Shown here in pieces: positions 17,533-25,075 of a DNA stretch of 64,000 bases. Source of the stretch: Pasteurella sp030783905. Lineage in GTDB: Bacteria > Pseudomonadota > Gammaproteobacteria > Enterobacterales > Pasteurellaceae. The translations under genes were made by a program, and so were the position numbers. A model generated the notes under the pieces. The model worked only from the letters and a program-made list of their open reading frames with translations. It was not told where the DNA came from and searched no databases. The DNA is taken from the NCBI GenBank assembly GCA_051122655.1, contig CP182107.1:1116001-1180000 (forward strand), given 5' to 3'. How positions within the stretch are numbered: position 1 is the stretch's first letter; every line of letters begins with the position of its first letter.

Positions 17533-17984
17533 TGAACGTTGTACTTTGTGTTGGTAATAGCATGATGGGCGATGATGCAGCAGGTATTATGCTTTATGAA
17601 ATGTTGCAAAAAGCACCGCTACCGAATTGGCAAGCGATTAATGGCGGATCAATGCCTGAAAATCAGGTACATATCATTCGGCAGCTCAAGCCAGAGTGTG
17701 TAGTGATCGTCGATGCGACGGAAATGGATCTTCCGGCTGGAGAAATCCGTATTATTGATAAAGCGCTTATTGCAGATATGTTTATTATGAGCACACATAA
17801 TCTACCGCTCAACTTTTTAATCGAACAATTAGAACAAGAAATCAATGTAGTACATTTTATTGGGATTCAACCTGATATTGTCTCGTTTATGTTCCCAATG
17901 ACCCCTTGCGTAAAACAAGGGGTAGTGCAAATTTATGATGCACTAAAAAATTGGCAAAACGGACCGCACTTTAGTTCGCTGTAA
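17532..17984 (+). CDS. hycI: Hydrogenase maturation endopeptidase HycI
   Basis: Cuts the C-terminal tail off the large subunit once nickel is inserted. The 150-residue protein opens with VVLCVGNSMMGDDAAG (metal-binding Asp near 15), and has VDATEMDL (Asp near 60) and STHNLPLNFLIEQL (His near 88), the three nickel-sensing ligands of the family. Its predicted target is HyfG after Arg542. It is coupled to hyfJ by a TAATG overlap. Confidence 0.95.
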   Translation: MNVVLCVGNSMMGDDAAGIMLYEMLQKAPLPNWQAINGGSMPENQVHIIRQLKPECVVIVDATEMDLPAGEIRIIDKALIADMFIMSTHNLPLNFLIEQLEQEINVVHFIGIQPDIVSFMFPMTPCVKQGVVQIYDALKNWQNGPHFSSL

Positions 17985-18034
17985 GAGCCAAGGTGATGGG
18001 ATGTCTTATCAAATAGGGTCGTACAATGTGGGGA

Positions 18035-18050
18035 GTGAACTTCGGTTCAC
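18035..18050 (+). promoter_or_regulatory. UUCG-tetraloop hairpin in the hycI-fdhF gap
   Basis: GTGAAC-TTCG-GTTCAC is a perfect 6-base stem closed by the very stable C(UUCG)G loop. No T-run follows, so it is not a standard terminator. It may set mRNA processing or stability between the hydrogenase genes and fdhF. Confidence 0.5.
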
Positions 18051-18080
18051 ATAAAGCAACATCAACAAAGGACAATGATT

Positions 18081-20234
18081 ATGAAAAAAGTAATTACTGT
18101 ATGTCCATATTGTGCCTCTGGTTGCAAAATCTATTTGTTGGTCGAAAACAATAAGATTGTGGGAGCCGAAGGTGCAAATGGTCTCACCAATGAAGGTGAA
18201 CTTTGTCTAAAAGGATACTATGGTTGGGATTTTGTACATGATACAAAAATTTTAACACCAAGATTAACTCAACCAATGATTCGTTATAAACGTGGCGAAA
18301 AATTCACACCGGTTAGTTGGGACGAAGCCATTAGCTACTGTGCAAACCGTTTAACAGAAATTCGGAATAAATATGGAAATGAATCCATCATGGTGACAGG
18401 CTCCTCCCGTGGTGCAGGGAATGAAGCGAATTATGTGATGCAAAAATTTGCCCGTGCGGGATTAAGAAATAATAATGTTGACTGTTGTGCACGTGTCTGA
18501 CACGGCCCTTCTGTAGCAGGTCTGCTCAAATCGGTCGGTAACGGTGCAATGTCAAACTCTATTGTTGAAATTGAAGACACCAAATGCCTCTTTATTTTTG
18601 GTTATAATGCGTCAACATCGCATCCAATTGTTGCTCGCCGTATCAATCGTGCCAAAGAAAAAGGTGCCAAAATTATTGTGTGCGATCCGCGTAAAATTGA
18701 AACGGCAAGGATTGCGGATATTTATGCGCCATTAAAAAATGGTAGTAATGTCGCATTCCTTAACGCAATGATGAACGTGATTATAGAAGAAAACTTAGTT
18801 GATCAGAAATTTATTGATGAACATACAGAAAATTATGATGAAATGTATGAAATCGTCAAAAATTACACCCCAGAATCTACAGCACACATTACAGGGATTG
18901 AGCCTCAAATGGTACGTGATATTGCCCGAACTTATGCGACGGCAGAAAGTGCAACCATTCTGTGGGGAATGGGCGTCTGTCAATTCCGTCAAGGCGTTGA
19001 GGCCGTTCGCTCACTCGCCAGTATTGCGATGCTAACAGGGAATTTAGGCAAACCTAATGTTGGTGTAAACCCAGTGCGTGGACAAAATAACGTTCAGGGT
19101 GCGTGTGATATGGGCGCGCTGTATAACACATTACCAGGTTATCAGCGTTTAAATGATCCAGCGACCATGAAAAAATTTGCCAATGCTTGGGGAGTCGATG
19201 AATTAAATACTAAACCTGGTGTACCATTAAGTGAGGTACCACATGCAGTCAAAGAAGGTCATCTCAAAGCATTCTATATTATGGGTGAAGATACATTACA
19301 AACTGAACCTGATATTAATGCAATGAAGAAAACCTTTGAAGATCTTGAGTTTATCATTGTACAAGACATTTTTATGACCCAAACTGCTGCTGCCGCTGAC
19401 GTGATTTTACCGGCAACATCCTGTGCAGAACATGAAGGTGTTTATTCTGCTGCAGACCGTGGATTCCAACGTTTCTATAAAGCGGTCGAGCCGGTTGGCG
19501 ATGTTAAACACGATTGGGAAATTATCAGTGAAATCTCTACTGCAATGGGTTATCCAATGCACTACAACAATACCAAAGAAATTTGGGACGAACTTCGTCA
19601 GCTTTGCCCAATTTATAAAGGCGCCACATATGAGAAAATGGAAGGTATGGGGTATATCCAATGGCCATGCTATGATGAAGGACCAGAAGATCAGGGAACA
19701 CAATATTTGTATAAAGGACAAATATTTGACCGTGAAGGAGGAAAAGCGGAATTCTTTGCTTGCGATTGGTTGCCACCAATGGAGGATGTCTCCGAAGATT
19801 ATCCATTGGTTCTTTCTACCGTCCGTGAAGTGGGACATTACTCTTGTCGTTCAATGACCGGAAATTGTCAATCTTTAGCGGCACTAGCCGATGAACCAGG
19901 ATTTGTTCAAATGAACAATCTAGACGCCAAGGAATTAGGTATTAAACATGGTGATCTGGTTTGGGTGCTAAATTCTCGTGGTAAAGTCATTTCTCGTGCA
20001 GATGTCAGTGCTCGAACCAATAAAGGCGCATGCTATATGACCTATCAATGGTGGATTGGGAAATGTAACGCATTGACCGCTGAGCATTTAAACCCAGGTT
20101 CTCGTACGCCAGAATATAAATATAGTGCGGTGCGGATTGAAAAAATTGATGATCAAGCCTGGGCTGAGCGTTATGTCATTGAGGAATATACTAAACTGAA
20201 ACACCACCTAAAATCTGAGGCATTGGTTAATTAA
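18081..20234 (+). CDS. fdhF: Selenocysteine formate dehydrogenase H (FdhF), in-frame TGA read as Sec140
   Basis: Oxidises formate to CO2 using a molybdenum bis-MGD cofactor, one [4Fe-4S] cluster and selenocysteine, and feeds electrons to HyfA. The TGA at 18498-18500 is codon 140, the exact place of Sec140 in E. coli FdhF, in the context CCARV-U-HGPSVAG; the frame continues to 20234 for 717 residues in all. The N-terminal CPYCASGCK holds the cluster. I chose ATG 18081 over 18075 because AGGA lies 8 bases upstream and the product then begins MKKVITVCPYC, as in E. coli. selA, selB and selC are not in this window. Confidence 0.96.
18498..18537 (+). promoter_or_regulatory. SECIS element and selenocysteine codon of fdhF
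   Basis: The bases right after the TGA (ACACGGCCC, then GCAGGTCTGC) closely match the E. coli fdhF SECIS. An apical stem AGCA (18515-18518) and TGCT (18523-18526) encloses GGTC, the element contacted by SelB. Confidence 0.85.
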
Positions 20235-20241
20235 GATAAAC

Positions 20242-20295
20242 AAAGTACCGTAGTTGATGAGGTGCTATCAGGCCGATAAAGTGCGGTACTTTTTT
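20242..20295 (+). terminator. Terminator after fdhF containing an uptake signal
   Basis: AAAGTACCG (20242-20250) pairs with CGGTACTTT (20284-20292), followed by more T. The loop is long (33 bases), and an AAGTGCGGT uptake signal (20279-20287) overlaps the right arm. Readthrough could still reach hypC, which starts 60 bases on. Confidence 0.6.
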
Positions 20296-20354
20296 ATCTC
20301 TGTCCTATTATTTGTTAAGTGAAAAGAAATGTTATCCTAATAGAAGGAAGTGAG

Positions 20355-20633
20355 ATGTGTTTAGGTGTACCTGGAAAAATCGTGAAGTTAAGTGAAAATA
20401 AAGGCATGGCTATCGCTGATGTTTGCGGTGTGCAACGCGAAATCAATATTTCACTGATTTGTCAACACAATGAACAAGATGTACTGAATAAGTGGGTACT
20501 TATTCATGTTGGGTTTGCGATGAGTTTGCTTGATGAAACAGAAGCCCAACAAACCATTGAAACATTACTCGCAATGAGTGAGCTCGAGCATGAAGTCAGC
20601 GATTTTCTAGGATTGAATTCCGTGCAAAATTAA
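20355..20633 (+). CDS. hypC: Hydrogenase maturation chaperone HypC
   Basis: Binds HypD during Fe(CN)2CO assembly and delivers the iron group to the large subunit; the N-terminal Cys (MCLGVPGKI, Cys2) is essential in the family. 92 residues from ATG 20355; an in-frame upstream extension to 20319 is rejected because the family always starts at MC. A GGAAG ribosome site lies a few bases upstream. The gene ends in a 4-base convergent overlap with the MerR-type regulator gene. It is unusual in being separated from hypBDE. Confidence 0.95.
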   Translation: MCLGVPGKIVKLSENKGMAIADVCGVQREINISLICQHNEQDVLNKWVLIHVGFAMSLLDETEAQQTIETLLAMSELEHEVSDFLGLNSVQN

Positions 20634-21046
20634 CGCAGCGCGGCAATTCTCATTCCTTGATGCTTCAACAGGCTCTCTAATAACTTCTCTTTATGTTGTG
20701 ATTTTTGAGCACATTCCCCTCTCAATTCAATAAAACGCATACGTAAATGATCTAATTCATGAATACGTTTTGTAATATCTTTGATATGGTGCTCAAGTAA
20801 TTTTATGATTTCTTGTTGTTGTGCGGGAGAATGTTGATCAAGACTGAGCAGCTGTTTGATTTCATCAAGAGAAATATCTAAAGAGCGACAATATCGAATA
20901 AAACTCAAGCGCTCCAAATGTTCTATAGTATAACTACGAAAGTTATTCTCTCCCCGTTCAACAGGAGGTAGCAAGCCTTGCTGTTCGTAAAATCGTATCG
21001 TTTCCACCGTACAACCTACTGCTTTTGCTAACTTACCGATTTTCAT
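20630..21046 (-). CDS. nimR: MerR-family metal regulator, NimR-like
   Basis: 138 residues: an N-terminal winged helix (MKIGKLAKAVGCTVETIRFYEQQGLLPP), a coiled-coil dimer helix, and a short C-terminus. Cysteines C12, C53 and C112 and the pair H86-H87 are candidate metal ligands. It is divergent from the nickel transporter genes, the arrangement known for the nickel-responsive NimR of H. influenzae. The intergenic region has a MerR-style dyad between -35 and -10. By sequence alone it could also be a ZntR/CadR-type sensor; the context favours nickel. Confidence 0.8.
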   Translation of the reverse strand: MKIGKLAKAVGCTVETIRFYEQQGLLPPVERGENNFRSYTIEHLERLSFIRYCRSLDISLDEIKQLLSLDQHSPAQQQEIIKLLEHHIKDITKRIHELDHLRMRFIELRGECAQKSQHKEKLLESLLKHQGMRIAALR

Positions 21047-21083
21047 TTCTTGATTTACCTCATGTTTTTATCAATTAACTCTT

Positions 21084-21113
21084 GATCCTAAAGTAACTTC
21101 ATAATTTAGTATC
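21084..21113. promoter_or_regulatory. MerR-type operator/promoter of nikK
   Basis: GATCCTAAA (21084-21092) and TTTAGTATC (21105-21113) are inverted with one mismatch across 12 bases. The left arm overlaps a -35 (TTGATC, 21083-21088) and the right arm a weak -10 (TAGTAT, 21107-21112), leaving an 18-base spacer. A dyad in a lengthened spacer is the hallmark of MerR control. Confidence 0.6.
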
Positions 21114-21154
21114 GGCTTAATCATCCAAAAACCGTAAAGCACAAGGAGATTATA

Positions 21155-21838
21155 ATGAAAAAATTACTTTTATCAACCGCGCTCATGACGCTTAGCACCG
21201 TTGCCATGGCACACAATGTTTGGTTAGAAAGCAGTAATCAACCTCATGAATACGTTGTGAAATTTGGTCATGAAAAGACGGAAAGTTACCCAGAACATAA
21301 ACTGACTAAAACCGTTGCTGTTCTTGGTGATGCCACTCAAGAAACCTTAAAAGCGACCTTTAAAAAAGGTGAAGCCTATCTGACAACGCCAGAAAAAACA
21401 TCATTAGTTTTACTGGCATTTGACAATGGCGTTTGGTGTAAAAAAGCCAATGGGAAATGGGTTGAGCAAACTAAGAAAAATACCCCAGATGCCGTCAGTT
21501 GTGTCGCGGCAAGAAAAGGGGGAAAAGCCGTCTTGAAACAAGATGACAATTTCCTAAAAGCCCATGGTCAACAACATGAATTAGTACCACAAGCAAAACC
21601 AGAAGTAGGAAAACCATTAGCCATTTTAGCCTTAGTTGATGGCAAACCTGTCGCAGGTATTCCAATCGGTCTAGGTGAAGATTTACCGTCTGAAAAAACC
21701 AATGATCAAGGTATTGCTTACTACACACCAACGGCTGGCATGAATAAAGTCTGGTCTGAATTTGCCACAGATACCAAAGATAACCCAGACTATGATCAAG
21801 TCAGTGTCGAATACATGCTAACCTTCGAGGTGAAATAA
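21155..21838 (+). CDS. nikK: Nickel ECF transporter periplasmic component NikK (DUF4198)
   Basis: Secreted accessory protein of the NikKLMQO-type nickel importer. The signal peptide (residues 1-19, cleavage predicted after AMA) would leave a mature protein that begins with His (HNVWLESS), a possible metal ligand. The rest is a DUF4198-type beta fold with a C-terminal segment containing PVAGIPIGLGEDLPS. 227 residues. First gene of nikKLMQO; nikL begins 1 base after its stop. Confidence 0.85.
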   Translation: MKKLLLSTALMTLSTVAMAHNVWLESSNQPHEYVVKFGHEKTESYPEHKLTKTVAVLGDATQETLKATFKKGEAYLTTPEKTSLVLLAFDNGVWCKKANGKWVEQTKKNTPDAVSCVAARKGGKAVLKQDDNFLKAHGQQHELVPQAKPEVGKPLAILALVDGKPVAGIPIGLGEDLPSEKTNDQGIAYYTPTAGMNKVWSEFATDTKDNPDYDQVSVEYMLTFEVK

Positions 21839-21839
21839 C

Positions 21840-22307
21840 ATGAGAGTGCTCTTGCTGTTATTATGCTTTTTCCCCCAAGTCGTATTTGCACATGCACTTT
21901 ATGTTGTTGCACAACAGCAAGGCACTCAACTTCAGGGGGATACCTATTATTCTGACATGACGCCCGCAGCAGAACACTATGTTGCGGTATTCAATGAAAA
22001 TGACTTAAAAACGCCTGTGATTGAAACAATGAGTGACAAAAAAGGTCATATTTCAATTACGCTCCCCAATGACAAATCCTATGTCCTTGTCGTCGAAGGT
22101 GCAGAGGGTCATAAAGCAACCTTAAATGTCCCCAAAGTGGCATCAAATACGGCAGTAAATATGCCATCTTGTGATGAATTTACCCAGTTACGTAAAGATA
22201 TCGCCCAATTAGCGCACAAGATTTATTGGCACGATATTTTAGGGGGTATCGGTTATATTTTCGGTTTGGTCGGCATCTTATTATGGCGTCGACAAGCTAA
22301 AAAATAA
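21840..22307 (+). CDS. nikL: Nickel ECF transporter component NikL
   Basis: 155 residues: signal peptide (cleavage predicted after VFA), a periplasmic domain, and a C-terminal membrane helix (about 132-150) followed by RRQAKK. The mature protein would start with His (HALYVVAQ), like NikK. CbiL/NikL-type proteins couple the periplasmic side to the NikM channel. It lies tightly between nikK and nikM. Confidence 0.8.
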   Translation: MRVLLLLLCFFPQVVFAHALYVVAQQQGTQLQGDTYYSDMTPAAEHYVAVFNENDLKTPVIETMSDKKGHISITLPNDKSYVLVVEGAEGHKATLNVPKVASNTAVNMPSCDEFTQLRKDIAQLAHKIYWHDILGGIGYIFGLVGILLWRRQAKK

Positions 22308-22315
22308 GAGGAATT

Positions 22316-22942
22316 ATGCATCTATCTGAAGGGATTCTTCATCTCCCCACACTACTCACGACCAACCTTATTGCACTAGGTGCGGTTGGGTTAGGCTTAC
22401 GTCGTTTACAACATGAGAAATTGCCCTTAAGTGCGCTTTTGGCAGCAACTTTTTTTGTTGCCAGTACCATTCATGTTCCCATTGGGGTCGGTAGCGTACA
22501 CTTAATCTTAAATGGAATCGCGGGATTATTTCTCGGTTGGGTCGTTTTTCCAGCATTTTTAATTGCGTTACTTTTACAAGTGATCTTTTTTTCTTTTGGT
22601 GGTTTTGCGGTATTAGGTGCAAATTTATGTAGCATGGGGTTTTCTGCACTGCTGGCACATTATTTATTACGTCATCTTATCTCTGCGCAGGCTAGCCGAA
22701 CTAAATTAATTATTGCCGGTATTTTAGCCGCCATAATCGGCATTGTTGGCGCATTATTTATTACAGCGAGTATTTTATTTCTTGATGGAGGCAAACAATA
22801 TTTAGACGTAATTTATTTATTATTTATTAGCCATTTACCTGTCATGGTTGTCGATAGTTTCATTAGTTGCAGTGTCATGTTATTACTACAAAAAATGCAA
22901 CCAGATATGCTGAATTTAGTGAGCCAGAAACACCATGTTTAG
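22316..22942 (+). CDS. nikM: Nickel ECF transporter substrate-binding membrane protein NikM (CbiM type)
   Basis: Membrane S-component that holds the Ni(II) ion. It starts MHLSEGIL; the N-terminal Met-His is an established metal ligand of the CbiM/NikM family, so the start is secure. An internal His-containing segment, FVASTIHVPIGVGSVHLIL, supplies further ligands. 208 residues with about six helices. It overlaps nikQ by 8 bases. Cobalt cannot be excluded by sequence; the hydrogenase context favours nickel. Confidence 0.9.
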   Translation: MHLSEGILHLPTLLTTNLIALGAVGLGLRRLQHEKLPLSALLAATFFVASTIHVPIGVGSVHLILNGIAGLFLGWVVFPAFLIALLLQVIFFSFGGFAVLGANLCSMGFSALLAHYLLRHLISAQASRTKLIIAGILAAIIGIVGALFITASILFLDGGKQYLDVIYLLFISHLPVMVVDSFISCSVMLLLQKMQPDMLNLVSQKHHV

Positions 22943-23540
22943 CCCAAGTCAACGATTTTATTCCGCACTGTTTTTAGCACTTGGCTTTAGTAGTCTTTCT
23001 AGTTTAAGTCTGACATTGATTTTGTGTCTTCTTTTTCTTGCTTTTTTTCTCTATCAAAAATACCAACAAAATCAACTGATTTCGGCACTCCGATTTTTGT
23101 TTTTATTCAATCTATTTAGTTTATTGCTCTGGCTATCAATGCGTTATGAATGGCATAATGGTTGGCACTACGCTAAAGAGGGTGAACATCTAGCGTTTTT
23201 ACTCATCGCTAAAATGAATTTAATCACCATCATGATCCGGGTCTTATTACAAGATCTATCTGAGTTACAACTCCTACAAATCTTACAACGTCCTTGGATC
23301 CCCGCAAAATTTACGCACCTTGCGTTGTTGACCTTACGCTATATTAAAATTCTCGCAGAAACGAACCGCACTTTAGAGCGCGCGATGCAAGCGCGAGGCT
23401 TTCAAGCGGGTTGTAATAAAAGAACCATTTATGTGATCTCACAACGTGTTACTTTGTTATTGATTCATGCGCTATATAAAGCAGAAAATATTGATAAAGC
23501 CTTAAGGGCGCGAGGATTTTGCTATGATAAATCAAACTGA
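22935..23540 (+). CDS. nikQ: Nickel ECF transporter T-component NikQ (CbiQ type)
   Basis: Transmembrane coupling protein connecting the ATPase to NikM. It has the two ArgGly-containing coupling motifs of the family, ERAMQARGF near 155 and DKALRARGF near 190. 201 residues. It overlaps nikM by 8 and nikO by 17 bases. Confidence 0.9.
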   Translation: MFSPSQRFYSALFLALGFSSLSSLSLTLILCLLFLAFFLYQKYQQNQLISALRFLFLFNLFSLLLWLSMRYEWHNGWHYAKEGEHLAFLLIAKMNLITIMIRVLLQDLSELQLLQILQRPWIPAKFTHLALLTLRYIKILAETNRTLERAMQARGFQAGCNKRTIYVISQRVTLLLIHALYKAENIDKALRARGFCYDKSN

Positions 23541-24186
23541 ACATATAGTAATTAATACGCATGATTTATCTGTAATAAGACAAGGGAAAAAAATTTTAGA
23601 TCGCTTCAATCTAACGTTACAACAAAACCAGCGACTCTGTTTGCATGGTCCTATTGGTTGCGGAAAAACAACATTGTTGCATACTCTGCTCGGTTTTATT
23701 CCTTTCCATGGACAAATTTATTTATTGGGAGAGGAATGCAAAACTGAAAAACAGTTTGCCCAAAAGCGTGGCAAAATTGGATTACTTTTCCAACATCCTG
23801 ATGATCAACTCTTTGGACCGACCGTACATGATGATGTTGCTTTTGGTCCATTAAATCAAGGTAAATCCAAGGAAGAGGCTTATACCATTGCAGAACAGCA
23901 ATTAGAACAACTCGGTATTTCACACCTCTCCATGCGTTATGTAAATCAACTATCAGGCGGGGAAAAAAACTTTACAGCGCTCGCGGGGATACTGGCAATG
24001 CAACCTCAGGTGTTATTGCTTGATGAACCCACAAATGGACTTGACCCAGATAATGTTTCTCGTTTAGTCAATATACTTTTACAAACTCGTCTACCGATGA
24101 TCATCGCCTCGCATGATATGGTATTTATACAAAAAATGGCCACCGATCTGATTGATATGTCTGCTATTTTACCGCCATCTCTTTAA
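23524..24186 (+). CDS. nikO: Nickel ECF transporter ATP-binding protein NikO (CbiO type)
   Basis: ATPase energising nickel uptake. Walker A GPIGCGKTTLL near 40, signature LSGGEKN near 142, and Walker B LLLDEPTNGLDPD near 165. 220 residues, somewhat short for CbiO but with all motifs. Its 3' end overlaps the convergent hypA by 23 bases. Confidence 0.92.
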   Translation: MINQTEHIVINTHDLSVIRQGKKILDRFNLTLQQNQRLCLHGPIGCGKTTLLHTLLGFIPFHGQIYLLGEECKTEKQFAQKRGKIGLLFQHPDDQLFGPTVHDDVAFGPLNQGKSKEEAYTIAEQQLEQLGISHLSMRYVNQLSGGEKNFTALAGILAMQPQVLLLDEPTNGLDPDNVSRLVNILLQTRLPMIIASHDMVFIQKMATDLIDMSAILPPSL

Positions 24187-24505
24187 TTCTCAGCACATTG
24201 CCATGTTGAATTTGCAACTGAGGATTACCACAATTGGGGCAATATGCATGACCAATTTTCATTTCAACGTTCTTTTTACATTGCCAACACCATGCTTCTA
24301 CCGGCACATCAATGATGTGTAAGCGGCAATTTTCAGCGATGGTTCCTCTGCACATTATTTCAAAACAAAACTGTAATGACGATTTTTCAACGCAAGAGAA
24401 TGTGCCTAATTCTAACCATAAATCGGTTATTTGGCTTATTTGGTTGCGTGTACCTTCTTTCTCAATAATACGCATAATACTTTCACATAAAGACATTTCA
24501 TGCAT
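24164..24505 (-). CDS. hypA: Hydrogenase nickel metallochaperone HypA
   Basis: Hands nickel to HypB and the hydrogenase large subunit. It starts MHEMSL, with the conserved nickel-binding His2, and has a zinc finger of C73xxC76 and C89xxC92. 113 residues. It is transcribed towards nikO, probably from the 24506-24753 gap, which it shares divergently with yajC. It is the last gene of the hydrogen/nickel region. Confidence 0.95.
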   Translation of the reverse strand: MHEMSLCESIMRIIEKEGTRNQISQITDLWLELGTFSCVEKSSLQFCFEIMCRGTIAENCRLHIIDVPVEAWCWQCKKNVEMKIGHAYCPNCGNPQLQIQHGNVLRIKEMAVK

Positions 24506-24753
24506 AACGCCTCCTTCCGCTTAGTGATGTTAAAAGTGATGTGATTATCGCCTGTCTCACCAACACCAATCAATTCACTGATGAGAGAAAGGATACAATG
24601 CTATTATTTCAAGATAAAGAGAGAATTGACAGTCCTGAACCACAGTAAAATAATGCAATTCCTTTCACTTGATTGGATTTTATGGTATTTTTAGCAAGCG
24701 ATTTTTTCGTCAAATTTATGTTTTAATTTTACTTTTAAGAAGGGAAATAACAA

Positions 24754-25050
24754 ATGGAAGCTCAACAAGGTAGCCCAATGTCAATGTTATTTATTTTCGT
24801 GATCTTCGGACTGATTTTCTATTTCATGATCTATCGTCCGCAAGCGAAACGTAATAAAGAACACAAAAAATTAATGTCTGAATTAGCAAAAGGCACGGAA
24901 GTCTTGATCGCGGGTGGTTTAATCGGTCGTATTACCAAAGTATCACCTGATAGTGATAGTATCATCATCGCATTAAATGCGACAACTGAAGTCACCATCA
25001 ATCGCAACTATGTTGTTGCAGTGTTACCAAAAGGCTCATTAAAATCTTAA
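24754..25050 (+). CDS. yajC: Sec translocase accessory subunit YajC
   Basis: Single-helix membrane protein (FVIFGLIFYFMIYRPQAKRNKEHK near 16-38) that associates with SecDF. 98 residues. It heads yajC-secD-secF with 25 bases to secD. In many relatives tgt is immediately upstream; here tgt is 24 kb away. Confidence 0.95.
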   Translation: MEAQQGSPMSMLFIFVIFGLIFYFMIYRPQAKRNKEHKKLMSELAKGTEVLIAGGLIGRITKVSPDSDSIIIALNATTEVTINRNYVVAVLPKGSLKS

Positions 25051-25075
25051 TTTTTCATTCCTAAAAGGGAAAACT

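Noticed and set aside
18075..18549. fdhF as two genes or a pseudogene split by a stop at 18498
   Set aside because: The stop is TGA at the known selenocysteine position, a SECIS-like hairpin follows, and both sides align to one E. coli-type FdhF without gap.
19407..19857. Long open frames on both strands inside fdhF
   Set aside because: They are alternative frames of a well-matched FdhF coding region.
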